Shown: positions 51,032-60,680 of the stretch, piece by piece | How the letters are laid out: every line of letters begins with the position of its first letter | Numbering within the stretch: position 1 is the first letter of the stretch | DNA from: Ferruginibacter sp. | GTDB lineage: Bacteria; Bacteroidota; Bacteroidia; Chitinophagales; Chitinophagaceae | Direction of reading: 5' to 3' | DNA: 64,000 nt | Assembly: GCA_017983695.1 (NCBI GenBank) | Contig: JAGOAX010000005.1 | Coordinates: 270,804 to 334,803 of the forward strand | The notes under the pieces: model-generated | The model's database searches: none | What the model saw: the letters and a program-made list of their open reading frames with translations, nothing else | Told to the model about the DNA's origin: nothing | Position numbers and translations under genes: made by a program

Positions 51032-52021
51032 TCAGGCTTGCATTTTCTTCACCAATGATGATGGTGCAAATAATAATGACCAAATATTTTTGATGGAATG
51101 TATAAATCCGTTATTAAAATTATGTTCGGACCTGATCTTTAATTTTTCCAATATTAAAGCCGGCGTAGCACTAAAATTATTTTTAAACGCATCGGTTACA
51201 GGCCATAGAATAAAACTTAACTTTTTTAATTTATTTGTTTTTTGATACAGTAAAGTAATGCCTGCAAAAGCCATAAGAAAACAGCCGTAACTGATAAAGG
51301 CTAATGCTTTATTACTGAATTTTGCTTTTTGAATGTGAAAGCGATTGCGTATGTAATAGTACAGTTTCCACGAGTTGGTATGATCCCAGTTTTGCTTTAA
51401 TGAAAATGCAGTTGCAGGATGATAATGAATACTGTTTGCTACTGTACAAACGGGTATATGATTTGTTCTGGTAATCCGGTAATAATATTCTGTTTCATCG
51501 CCCCATAAAAAAAATTCTGATTTAGGCACGCCCACTCTTTCTATTATTCTTCTGTTAATTAATGTACCATTAAACGGGTGTCCTACACCTTTAATGATAT
51601 TGGTATCCACCTCATCTAAAGTTTTATATCCACCGGTTTTCCAAACAAAAGATTTTTTGTCTTCAATATTAATTACTGCACAGTTTAATAAGGTTAGTTC
51701 ATTACTTTCGGCAGCTAATAAATTTTCCAAAGCATCTGCTTTAGGCTGGCCGTCATCATCCATACACCATATCCAGGTATATCCTTTTTTATAACCAAGT
51801 TGAATGGCTGTATTGAATCCGCCTGCGCCGCCAACATTGGATTGCGTAATAAATTCAACATCGGGCTGAGTACGTAACCACTCTTCTGTACCATCGGTAC
51901 TCCCGTTATTAACTACTAAAATGGAGTCTAATTGCCTGGTTTGGCTGCGTAAAGCATTAATGCAGTCGGATAAAAGCGCCTTACGATTGTATGTTACAAT
52001 CACGGCTATTACCTTTTCCAT
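51032..52021 (-). CDS. GT2 glycosyltransferase
   Basis: The 329-residue GT-A enzyme has IAVIVTYNRKALLSDCINAL, a donor-binding VVNNGSTDGTEEWL, the DxD region WCMDDDGQP and a later WGDETEYYYRI. It resembles rhamnosyl- and galactofuranosyltransferases. It lies next to UDP-galactopyranose mutase (82 bases), so galactofuranose transfer is a reasonable inference. Confidence 0.9.
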   Translation of the reverse strand: MEKVIAVIVTYNRKALLSDCINALRSQTRQLDSILVVNNGSTDGTEEWLRTQPDVEFITQSNVGGAGGFNTAIQLGYKKGYTWIWCMDDDGQPKADALENLLAAESNELTLLNCAVINIEDKKSFVWKTGGYKTLDEVDTNIIKGVGHPFNGTLINRRIIERVGVPKSEFFLWGDETEYYYRITRTNHIPVCTVANSIHYHPATAFSLKQNWDHTNSWKLYYYIRNRFHIQKAKFSNKALAFISYGCFLMAFAGITLLYQKTNKLKKLSFILWPVTDAFKNNFSATPALILEKLKIRSEHNFNNGFIHSIKNIWSLLFAPSSLVKKMQA

Positions 52022-52103
52022 AGGTTGGGAAATTTGGGTTTAAATAGATATGGACTATACTATAACGGAATGGGAATCCGCTTATTGCATAAAGTAAAAA
52101 AAA

Positions 52104-53267
52104 TTACAGGCTTTCTGTATTAGGAAAAACAGGAGGTTTTTGATTGCTTTTCAATGCCTTGGTAAAGAGGGTAGCAAAATCAAGCGCCTCGCCAATTACA
52201 TGGTGCATATCCATATAGCGATAAGTGGCCAGGCGGCCCAAAAAAGAGATTTTTTGCAGCTGTTCTGCCTCTTGCCTGTATTGGAGCAAAAGAAGTTTGT
52301 CAGTTTCTAAACGTTTAGGGTAATACGGAATATCTTCTGTTTCAGTTTCTTTACTAAACTCTTTAAAATAAACAGTTTTATCATGTTGTTCCCAGGGGGC
52401 AAAATGCTTGTGTTCATGCACTCTTGTATGACGAATATTTTCGTCGCAATAATTAATTACTGCATTACCCTGGTGATCGCCTGTTGCAACATGTTTTTCA
52501 AAGGTTACAGTGCGGTAACCTAACCTGCCAAACTGAAAATTAAATAAAGCATCGATAGGCCCGGTATAAAAAATATGATCGTACGCCGCAAGCAGGTCTG
52601 CTGTAAAATGAAATTTTTTGTTGAGCGTTACACTGATGTTCTCATGAGCAATAAGCTTATTGATGAGCTCGGTATAACCATTTACAGGAATACCCTGGTA
52701 GATATTATTGTAATAATTATCATCGTAATTAAACCTTACCGGCAATCTTTTTAAAATTGATGCCGGTAATGCCGAAGGTTCGCAACCCCATTGCTTTTTG
52801 GTATAACCGTAAAAAAATGCTTTATATAAATCTTTACCAATAAATTTTAACGCCTGCTCTTCAAAAGAGCCCGGTTCGTCAATGGTTTTATCTGCCTGCG
52901 CTGTTATAAATTCTTTTGCTTCCTCAGGACCAAAAGATTTATCAAAAAACTGGTTGATGGTATGCAGGTTAATGGGCAGGGAATATATTTTACCCTTATA
53001 ATTTGCTTTAACCCGGTTTATAAAAGGTTTAAATTCTGTAAAGCTGTTTACAAAATCCCATATTTCTTTTTTATCGGTATTAAATATATGTGGGCCGTAT
53101 TGGTGTACCATTACGCCTGTTTCGGCATCTCTTTGTGTATGACAGTTTCCTCCTACATGGTCTCTCTCATCCCATATCTCAATAGTACAATCAATGTTTT
53201 GGCTTAATTGATTAGCTAATACCGCTCCTGAAAAACCAGCGCCAATAATTAAATACTTTTGTTTCAT
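52104..53267 (-). CDS. glf: UDP-galactopyranose mutase
   Basis: The FAD enzyme has KYLIIGAGFSGAVLANQL, WDERDHVGGNCHTQ, QYGPHIFNTD, KQWGCEPSALPASILKRLPVRFNYDDNYY and FLGRLATYRYMDMHHVIG. It interconverts UDP-galactopyranose and UDP-galactofuranose, so the glycan probably contains galactofuranose. A preceding GTG at 53270 would add a single residue; the ATG at 53267 is preferred. Confidence 0.95.
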   Translation of the reverse strand: MKQKYLIIGAGFSGAVLANQLSQNIDCTIEIWDERDHVGGNCHTQRDAETGVMVHQYGPHIFNTDKKEIWDFVNSFTEFKPFINRVKANYKGKIYSLPINLHTINQFFDKSFGPEEAKEFITAQADKTIDEPGSFEEQALKFIGKDLYKAFFYGYTKKQWGCEPSALPASILKRLPVRFNYDDNYYNNIYQGIPVNGYTELINKLIAHENISVTLNKKFHFTADLLAAYDHIFYTGPIDALFNFQFGRLGYRTVTFEKHVATGDHQGNAVINYCDENIRHTRVHEHKHFAPWEQHDKTVYFKEFSKETETEDIPYYPKRLETDKLLLLQYRQEAEQLQKISFLGRLATYRYMDMHHVIGEALDFATLFTKALKSNQKPPVFPNTESL

Positions 53268-53276
53268 CACTTAAAA

Positions 53277-54518
53277 TTAACCTAAAACTTTTTTATAAAC
53301 GGCGTTATACGTTGCCAGTGTTATTTCCAAATCGTAAAAATCTTTAGCACCATCCCTGATAGCTTTTTTATCAAAAGATGTATTGCTGTCACAAACCGCA
53401 TCAGCAATTTTATTCATTTCATTGTTGGTAAATTCATCCAATACAAATCCTGCTTTATATTTTTCAATAATTTCTTTTACATCGCCTACACCGCTGTTGG
53501 CAATAACCGGTATGCCCATTGCCATTATTTCGCCATGTTTTGTTGGAGAAGATGATAGTTTGGAATAACAGGCTTTAATAAAAAACAAAGAATAGGTACT
53601 TAAAGAAAGTAATACCGGCACTTCGTGTCGCTTTCCAAATTTTACTATAATTTTTTCGGGTGATATTTTATAAACCGCTGCTGCATTAATAATATCTTCA
53701 TGATTATTATTAGAAATAAACAGAAATTTTGCTTCCTGTTTTTTTTGAGCTATTATGCTGCAGAACTGCAGCATTTCTTTAGTAAGATACCAACCTCCTA
53801 TTGAACCCAAATAACTTATAATAAAATCATTTTCCTGTATGCCCAATTCTTTTTTAAAGGCATCCCGTTGTATGCTATTGATATTTGCCGGATTAAATAA
53901 TTCCATATCCACACTGCAGGGCACTACATCTACTTTTACAGGTTGTGGCACTTTTTTCCATTTTAATATTTCTTTTTTTCCTCTATGGGTTAGGCAGGTA
54001 TTATAATCAGCCACTCTTACACATTCATCTTCTCTACCCCTGAAAAATTTATATATTGTTTTGTACAAAGGATTCTTAAGATTCCACATACCACCATCTA
54101 CTCTTTCATCTGCCCAGAAGCCACGTATATCATTCATGAATTTTATACCCAGTTTCTTCTTTAAATATAATGCCACCAATTGCGGAATACCCGGCCTGGT
54201 ATGCACCATATCAAACCTGTAGATTTTATGTAATTGTTTTGCTTTAGATTTTAGTTTGTAATAATCATATACTGATGACAGTACCGGAGGATTTTTGGTA
54301 TAAGGTATAGAAACCCAATCAATCGGATAAGGGTCTATCAGCTTATCAACATAAGTTTTGTTGGCCTCATATTTTTCAGGTTTATCGCAACTTAAAATAA
54401 CAAACTCGTAACCGTGTTTTGTTAAGCCTGCCAAATAAGGTATTACCTGACTTTGCCCCAAAGGGTCAGTCATGCCATCGTAAGAAATAAAAAGGATTTT
54501 TTTTGTTGCGTGGGCCAT
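53277..54518 (-). CDS. GT4-like glycosyltransferase
   Basis: The 413-residue GT-B protein has ILFISYDGMTDPLGQSQVIPYL, an N-terminal DMVHTRPGIPQLVALYL region and a C-terminal SSSPTKHGEIMAMGIPVIANSGVGDVKEII. This resembles group 1 transferases of polysaccharide loci. It is 6 to 9 bases upstream of glf, consistent with one operon. Confidence 0.87.
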   Translation of the reverse strand: MAHATKKILFISYDGMTDPLGQSQVIPYLAGLTKHGYEFVILSCDKPEKYEANKTYVDKLIDPYPIDWVSIPYTKNPPVLSSVYDYYKLKSKAKQLHKIYRFDMVHTRPGIPQLVALYLKKKLGIKFMNDIRGFWADERVDGGMWNLKNPLYKTIYKFFRGREDECVRVADYNTCLTHRGKKEILKWKKVPQPVKVDVVPCSVDMELFNPANINSIQRDAFKKELGIQENDFIISYLGSIGGWYLTKEMLQFCSIIAQKKQEAKFLFISNNNHEDIINAAAVYKISPEKIIVKFGKRHEVPVLLSLSTYSLFFIKACYSKLSSSPTKHGEIMAMGIPVIANSGVGDVKEIIEKYKAGFVLDEFTNNEMNKIADAVCDSNTSFDKKAIRDGAKDFYDLEITLATYNAVYKKVLG

Positions 54519-54521
54519 ACA

Positions 54522-56432
54522 TTAATTATTGTTCATCCACTTATCGTACCACATTTGAAACATTAATAAATACCAGATTTTTTCTGCCCTCTCTATTTTT
54601 CCCTTGTAAAAAGAATCTTTTATTCTTTGTACTTCAGCATTATTGAAAATATTCTGTTTCTGTATAAATGCTGCATCAAAATAATTATCTACAAAAGGTT
54701 TTAAATCTTTTTGAAGCCAGGATGCAATGGGAATTCCAAAACCCATTTTTGGCCTGTCGAGTAGTTGCTTTGGAATATACTTGTGTACTATTTCTTTAAG
54801 TATGAATTTTTTACTGCCATTGTTATACTTGTAATCCATTGGCAATTGTGCTGCCCATTCAATTACCCGCTGATCTAAAAAAGGTTCTCTACCTTCCAAA
54901 CTTACGCTCATGCCAGCCCTGTCAACCTTTTGCAAAATATCATCCAGTAAATAGGTTTGGTAATCTATTGCCATCATATAAGCTAAAGTGGAATAGCTTT
55001 CACCTTTCAATTCTTCGCTGTCAAATGCTGTTGTTAATGTGCTAATAGTATTTTTAAAAAGTACGGCAATCTCATCGCTATCCATTTGTTTGGTAATACT
55101 TATCAGCAGGTTTTGCTCAGATGGGTTTCTAAGTAATGATTTTACTTTTTCGTACCGGTTGGCAAAAAGGTATTTTTTATTAAAATAAGGAATGGAATTA
55201 GCCGGCACCACATCCATTAATGCAGAAGTGGTTTTACGGACGAACCCAGGTATGCGCTGTAATTTTTTTCCGTACTTAGCCATATAATCGTACCGGTTGT
55301 AGCCTGCAAATATTTCATCGCCGGCATCGGCAGATAAAGCCACGGTAACTTTTTCTCTTGCAATTTTACATACCAGCGATGTAGGTATAGCACTGCTATC
55401 GGCAAAAGGTTCATCATAAAAAAATGGCAATTGCGGAACAATTTCAAGTGCTTCTTTTTCTGTGCAATAATACTCTGTATGATCTGTACCTAAATGTGCT
55501 GCAATTTCTTTTGCATAAGGTGCTTCATTCAATCCGGCATCGGGCACACCAATGGTAAAAGTTTTTATTTTTTCGGTATTGTTTGCCTGCAACAATGCAG
55601 TTACACAGGTACTGTCGTAACCGCCACTTAAAAATACTCCAACTGGTACATCACTTACCATACGGTATTGAAATGCACTGGTGAGTAATTTTTCTGTTTC
55701 GGTTATTGCATCGGGCAAATCAATTTTTAAAACCGGTTTGTTATAGGCATCATAAACATTCCAGTATTGAGTGGTGGTAATTTTTTTATTGTTTAAATCT
55801 GCTTCTAAAAAATGGCCTGGTTTTAGTTTATGAGCATTATTAAAAATACAATGTGGTGTGGGAACGTAGCCCAGCTGCATAAATGCAGCGGCTGCATCTA
55901 CATTAATCTCCTTAACAAAAGATGGATGCTGCATCAACGCTTTTAATTCTGAACCGAAAAGAAATATATCATCTTTCCAATAATAGAAAAATGGTTTTAC
56001 TCCTGCCCTGTCTCTGCATGCAAATAATTGCTGTTTAGCTTCATCGTATATTACAAAAGCAAACATGCCAATAAATTGCTGCAGTGCCGCACTGCCCCAT
56101 TCTGCATAGGCATGTAAAATAACTTCGGTATCGCTATGGCTATGGAACTGGTGCCCTTTATCTTCCAGCGTTTTTTTTATCTCCGCATAATTATATACTT
56201 CTCCGTTGAAGGTAATATGTAAAGATCCAAATGTTTGGGGTTGGCTTCCGCCTTCGGTTAAATCAATAATGCTAAGGCGGCGATGACCGAGGCCTACGGT
56301 TGCAGCATTGCTGTTATAAATACCATAACCTTCTCCATCAGGCCCACGATGCGCCATGATGCGATTCATCTTTTCTAAAATACCCTGGTCGGTTTTTTTT
56401 GTAAAATCTATAAATCCCGAAATACCACACAT
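54522..56432 (-). CDS. asnB: AsnB-type glutamine-dependent amidotransferase (asparagine synthase)
   Basis: The 636-residue protein has the class II glutaminase nucleophile Cys2 (MCGISGF), RGPDGEG, GEVYNYAEI, and the ATP PP-loop LSGGYDST followed by SLEGREPFLDQRVIEWAA. In polysaccharide loci such proteins may amidate uronic acids rather than make asparagine. An epimerase gene of UDP-glucuronate 4-epimerase type is nearby (61763), which would fit uronamide formation. This is an inference. Confidence 0.92.
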   Translation of the reverse strand: MCGISGFIDFTKKTDQGILEKMNRIMAHRGPDGEGYGIYNSNAATVGLGHRRLSIIDLTEGGSQPQTFGSLHITFNGEVYNYAEIKKTLEDKGHQFHSHSDTEVILHAYAEWGSAALQQFIGMFAFVIYDEAKQQLFACRDRAGVKPFFYYWKDDIFLFGSELKALMQHPSFVKEINVDAAAAFMQLGYVPTPHCIFNNAHKLKPGHFLEADLNNKKITTTQYWNVYDAYNKPVLKIDLPDAITETEKLLTSAFQYRMVSDVPVGVFLSGGYDSTCVTALLQANNTEKIKTFTIGVPDAGLNEAPYAKEIAAHLGTDHTEYYCTEKEALEIVPQLPFFYDEPFADSSAIPTSLVCKIAREKVTVALSADAGDEIFAGYNRYDYMAKYGKKLQRIPGFVRKTTSALMDVVPANSIPYFNKKYLFANRYEKVKSLLRNPSEQNLLISITKQMDSDEIAVLFKNTISTLTTAFDSEELKGESYSTLAYMMAIDYQTYLLDDILQKVDRAGMSVSLEGREPFLDQRVIEWAAQLPMDYKYNNGSKKFILKEIVHKYIPKQLLDRPKMGFGIPIASWLQKDLKPFVDNYFDAAFIQKQNIFNNAEVQRIKDSFYKGKIERAEKIWYLLMFQMWYDKWMNNN

Positions 56433-56487
56433 AGTTTATATTGAAATTAGCAGTTGTTATTAAAAAACAAAGTTAAGTGAATGACCG

Positions 56488-57570
56488 TTACAAATTTTGT
56501 CCCAATGCATCAGTATATATTGTCCTAAGGCCCTGCAAATGTTTTTGTAATGTAAAGTTGGCAACAGCTCTTTGTTTTGCCCTTTCACCTATTTGTTGTA
56601 ATTCATGTAAACTTTTTTCAGCCATCATTTCTATCTGCCGGGAACCGTCAGCTGCATCAGCTAAACTGAAGTAGCAGGCAATATCTTCACATTGTTCCCT
56701 GAAAGATTTTATATCGCTCAATAATAATGGCATGCCCATGGCCATTGCTTCCAGCACACTTAATGAAAACCCTTCGTAGGTAGATGACATCACATACAGG
56801 TCATACTGTGGTAGTATCTCATTTATATTATTCACCTCGCCTTTTAATATAATATTGGCGCCTGTTTCATTTATTTTATTTTGTAAATCCTCCTGTAATT
56901 CGCCTACCCCATAAATATGTAACTCAACGGGTTTGTTTGTAAGTTTTGCCATTGCTGCAACCAGGAAGTTGTAATTTTTTTGTTTACGTAAGGCACCAAC
57001 AGAGATGAGTTTAAAAACAGCACCTGGTAATTTGGGCTTAACAGCAATGGTATTAAAGCGGTCAATATCTACAAACGTATGCAGTGTATATGCTTTGTAA
57101 GGTTTAATTTTCAAAAAAGAAAAATACTCTTCCATAGCTCCTTTGGCAACAACAATAATGATGCTTTTTCTAAGCCTGAAAGTCATTTTATCCAGCAGGC
57201 GCACATACCATTTTTTATACTCAACAGAAGCTGTTATAAATGCATGAATGGTAGTAAGCAGCGGGATTTTTTTGGGTACAGTTAACCTGGCTATTGCGGT
57301 TGGCCAAAAAAGATGCGTATGTACTAAATCAGGTTTTTCTTCTTTAAGCAATTTTCTAAACCTGAGCAATGCCAGTGGCAACTGGTATAGTGATTTCAGA
57401 TTTAAACAAATGAGTTTATTACATTGTAATTCGCTGCCAAAATGGTTCATCGGAAAAAGTGTAACCACCACATGTTCATATTCATCCAACTCCTTTATTA
57501 CCCTTACCATCATGGTTTCTGCACCACCCCTGCCAAGGTTATAAATAAAGTGAACTATTTTTTTCTTCAT
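56488..57570 (-). CDS. GT4 glycosyltransferase
   Basis: The 360-residue GT-B enzyme has HFIYNLGRGGAETMMVRV, KPDLVHTHLFWP, SVGALRKQKNY and STYEGFSLSVLEAMAMGMPLL (complete E-x7-E). Acceptor and sugar are unknown. It is 56 bases from asnB. Confidence 0.92.
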   Translation of the reverse strand: MKKKIVHFIYNLGRGGAETMMVRVIKELDEYEHVVVTLFPMNHFGSELQCNKLICLNLKSLYQLPLALLRFRKLLKEEKPDLVHTHLFWPTAIARLTVPKKIPLLTTIHAFITASVEYKKWYVRLLDKMTFRLRKSIIIVVAKGAMEEYFSFLKIKPYKAYTLHTFVDIDRFNTIAVKPKLPGAVFKLISVGALRKQKNYNFLVAAMAKLTNKPVELHIYGVGELQEDLQNKINETGANIILKGEVNNINEILPQYDLYVMSSTYEGFSLSVLEAMAMGMPLLLSDIKSFREQCEDIACYFSLADAADGSRQIEMMAEKSLHELQQIGERAKQRAVANFTLQKHLQGLRTIYTDALGQNL

Positions 57571-57584
57571 GAAAAATTTGTCTT

Positions 57585-58349
57585 TTACAGCGGGTAAATA
57601 TGAAGATCGATCTGTTCTTTATTGGCTAAAAATTCGTCTCTTGACATTTCTTTGCCGTCCAGCGTAATTTTATAATTTAACCCTTTCATAAGATCGTAAA
57701 TATCCTCCAGCTTATCTCCTTTGGCAGCAATTGGTTCGGGGTGAATACTTACAATACATAAAGGCCGCAGATTTTTTAGTGTGTCAGTTGCACCACGCAA
57801 AGTATCGTACTCAACACCTTCCACATCTATTTTAATAAAATTTACTTTACTTAGATTTTTTTCTTTTACAACTGTATCAACAGTGGTAATATCAATATCA
57901 ATCCCGTTCAGCTTCCGGTCTTCTTTGTAAGACACCATACTGTTGCCATTATCAGCTTCACTATCAGATACAAAAAAAGTGGTTTTACCCACCGCAGCAC
58001 CAACGGCCTGTGGTAAAGGAGTTATTACATTGCCTGCTGCGTTAATAGCAATTGTTTTTTTAAGCAGATCGAAAGTACCCGGTGCCGGTTCAAAGGCATA
58101 CACCTTCCCTCCTTGGCCTGTAATCTGCGATGCGATAACCGCAAACATCCCGATATGAGCGCCAATATCCAGCACTACATCATCTTTTTTACAGGTTGCT
58201 AAAAAAGTAAAATTTTCCTTTTCATAATCTTCAGGAAAATATTTAAAATATCTTGTTGGCATACGTAAGGTATAACCATTGATGTTGCGTTTTATTCCTT
58301 TGCCTGCAGTTATAATATCAAGGCTTTTGTAAATGATCTCTTTAAGCAT
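57585..58349 (-). CDS. FkbM-family methyltransferase
   Basis: The 254-residue SAM-dependent O-methyltransferase has VVLDIGAHIGMFAVIAS, VYAFEPAPGTFDLLKKTI and FIKIDVEGVEYDTLRGA. It should methylate a hydroxyl of the glycan or a precursor. It is 15 bases upstream of the GT4 gene. Confidence 0.92.
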   Translation of the reverse strand: MLKEIIYKSLDIITAGKGIKRNINGYTLRMPTRYFKYFPEDYEKENFTFLATCKKDDVVLDIGAHIGMFAVIASQITGQGGKVYAFEPAPGTFDLLKKTIAINAAGNVITPLPQAVGAAVGKTTFFVSDSEADNGNSMVSYKEDRKLNGIDIDITTVDTVVKEKNLSKVNFIKIDVEGVEYDTLRGATDTLKNLRPLCIVSIHPEPIAAKGDKLEDIYDLMKGLNYKITLDGKEMSRDEFLANKEQIDLHIYPL

Positions 58350-58388
58350 GGGGTTTAATGGTAGCTTTTAAATAGTGCTGTTAATAAT

Positions 58389-59309
58389 CTACTTCACCAG
58401 GTATCTAAGGTAATGTTTTAATCTAAATGTTGTTTTGTATTTAAGTGAGTGCATGTTTACATAAAAAGATCTTACCCCCTTATGTTCGGTAAGTGGAATG
58501 GGAGTAATGGAAATATTTTCTGCAAGCACTTCGTCAAGTTTAAACCTTTCATCGGGCATACAGTTGGTGCCGCTGCCATCGTGCCCAATATTATTTACCA
58601 GCGACTTTTTGGGGTACAAACACAAACCATCATTTAAAAATACCACCGAATGCCAGATGGTATTCCAGCTAAATTGTTTTTTTGCCACAGCCTTAAGTCC
58701 CCAAAAAAACTCAAAGGTGTTATCCATATTAAGTTTACTGATATTCCCTTTTGCAGCAATTGCTTTTTTTACTGTTAATGCATCAGGATTAAATTTATCC
58801 CATGCCCTTTTCCATGTGCCCCAGCCCCAGCAGGTGGTATGGTAGAAAAAATAAGTTGGCTCCTTTACCTCATCAACAGCAGGTTGCAGGTCGGGCCTTG
58901 TATAGGCACTCACATGCATTACCTGTGTTGTGTTTTCATAAAAATCCAACGCATCATTCATGTACTTTAAAAAACCGGGAGAAACAATCCCGTCATCTTC
59001 CATCACAATTATTTTTCCAAACTCGTTTACTATTTTAGTTATGCCTTCTATAATATTTTTAAATAATCCCTTATTAGTTTCTGCTGCAATTATACAAACC
59101 TCTTTACACCATTTTTTTTCCAGCACTACTTTTTTCACTTCGTTAATAGCAGCCTTGGTTTCTTCAGTTGCCCCGGTTTTTGGGCCATCAATATAAATCC
59201 AGAGTAAAGATTGTGCGGCCAAATCGTTTTTGGCTAATGACTCCAAAGCAAGTCTGGTATGCTCAGGCCTGTTATAGGCAAAAAATACTATGGGGGCTAG
59301 TGTTGACAT
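58389..59309 (-). CDS. GT-A glycosyltransferase (EDD-type)
   Basis: The 306-residue protein starts PIVFFAYNRPEHTRLALESLAKN, has IIVMEDDGIVSPGFLKYMNDALDFY with an EDD metal motif as in GT13-like enzymes, and HTTCWGWGTWKRAWDKF. The sugar is unknown. It is a common companion of FkbM-type methyltransferases in surface-glycan loci. Confidence 0.88.
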   Translation of the reverse strand: MSTLAPIVFFAYNRPEHTRLALESLAKNDLAAQSLLWIYIDGPKTGATEETKAAINEVKKVVLEKKWCKEVCIIAAETNKGLFKNIIEGITKIVNEFGKIIVMEDDGIVSPGFLKYMNDALDFYENTTQVMHVSAYTRPDLQPAVDEVKEPTYFFYHTTCWGWGTWKRAWDKFNPDALTVKKAIAAKGNISKLNMDNTFEFFWGLKAVAKKQFSWNTIWHSVVFLNDGLCLYPKKSLVNNIGHDGSGTNCMPDERFKLDEVLAENISITPIPLTEHKGVRSFYVNMHSLKYKTTFRLKHYLRYLVK

Positions 59310-59360
59310 GCTGCAAATATTTACCAGTAAAAACTAAAATTGTTTTAATACTTTATTTAA

Positions 59361-60671
59361 CTATCCGGCAGCTAATACCGGTTTAGAAATATTGTGGCCT
59401 AAGGTTTCTCTTATTAATCTGTATGTAAATAAAAAAGTTAACCCGGCAAATATAAGCGTACTTATGCAACCGGAAAGTGCATCTCCGAAAATGAGGTATT
59501 CTTTTACCAGGTAAATGTTGATAGATAATGAACATGGGATTGATATCAGCGACATAATCAGTATCTTCTTTTTTTCTTTAAAATATAAAAGAATAAGAAA
59601 GAAATAGTAATTAAGATTCCACAGGTAAGATGTAACTGCAACCAATAAAAAATAAACAATTCCCTTACTGTATTCCTTGTCAATTAAAAAGGCATAAGCA
59701 AAAAGCACCACGCCGATACAAACCACCAATAACACAGTAAGTATTTTAAAATACCTGAAAAATCCTTTTAAAAAAGACTGCATGGTGGCCTGGCCACTGC
59801 TAATAGATTTATATAACTGCGGCTGAACATAAAGCATGATGCTTTGTGCCAGGCTACCGATTACTACACCTAATACACAGGCAATTGAATATATCCCCAG
59901 CTCGTGCTTATCAACATCATAAGCTGCCAGTACCAGTTTGTTTGATGAACCTGCCACAAAAAGGCTTAACTGAAAAATTAAAACGGGGAGGCCAAATTTC
60001 AGCTCTTCCCATATTTGTTTTTTAGTAAACCCAAAGCTGAGGTACTTATTTTTTATATAGTAATACAGCGCATACAGATTAACCATTACCAACGAAATGG
60101 TTATTCCCCAAACCCGGCCCTGCCAACCGGCAAATAAAAAAACGATGAATACAACAGCTATGGAATATTCAAGAATTGTTTTTACAATACCTACAGTGGC
60201 ATACTGCTTTACTTCGTTGCTGTTGCGCATTACGGCAAACAATTGCTCTCCCGAAAAAGTAAGAAAGGCCAGCAAAGGCAGTAAAAAAACAAATGAAAGC
60301 GGAAATTGGTATTTGGTTTGTAAATAATCTTTTATGGTAAACAATACCAGCATCGACAGCAGTGTAAGAAAACATGACACCAGGAAACTGCTTGTAAAAG
60401 CGTTTGCAAATTCATGCTTTGATTTACGGTAAAAATCAGATGAAGTGGATTGTATCATACCCAGCGACACAAATGGCGCCAGTATGATCATATTACTGCC
60501 AAACAAACTTAATATGCCATTATCGGTTGGAGATAAAAAAGCCGGGTTGGTAAAAATCGGGATAAGGATAAATGAAATACCTTTTGAAAAAAAATTGGTA
60601 AATACATATAACCCTATCGATTTAAAACCAGGTTTTTTTATTGCTTCTTTACACTGATTAATGATAGACAT
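59361..60671 (-). CDS. Wzx-like oligosaccharide flippase
   Basis: The 436-residue MATE/MOP-superfamily membrane protein has about 12 hydrophobic helices and an N-terminal GLYVFTNFFSKGISFILIPIFTNP, typical of polysaccharide biosynthesis exporters. It would flip undecaprenyl-linked repeat units across the inner membrane. Its presence argues for a Wzx/Wzy-type pathway, which requires a polymerase; the plus-strand membrane proteins are candidates. Confidence 0.9.
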   Translation of the reverse strand: MSIINQCKEAIKKPGFKSIGLYVFTNFFSKGISFILIPIFTNPAFLSPTDNGILSLFGSNMIILAPFVSLGMIQSTSSDFYRKSKHEFANAFTSSFLVSCFLTLLSMLVLFTIKDYLQTKYQFPLSFVFLLPLLAFLTFSGEQLFAVMRNSNEVKQYATVGIVKTILEYSIAVVFIVFLFAGWQGRVWGITISLVMVNLYALYYYIKNKYLSFGFTKKQIWEELKFGLPVLIFQLSLFVAGSSNKLVLAAYDVDKHELGIYSIACVLGVVIGSLAQSIMLYVQPQLYKSISSGQATMQSFLKGFFRYFKILTVLLVVCIGVVLFAYAFLIDKEYSKGIVYFLLVAVTSYLWNLNYYFFLILLYFKEKKKILIMSLISIPCSLSINIYLVKEYLIFGDALSGCISTLIFAGLTFLFTYRLIRETLGHNISKPVLAAG

Positions 60672-60680
60672 AAATAGTGC

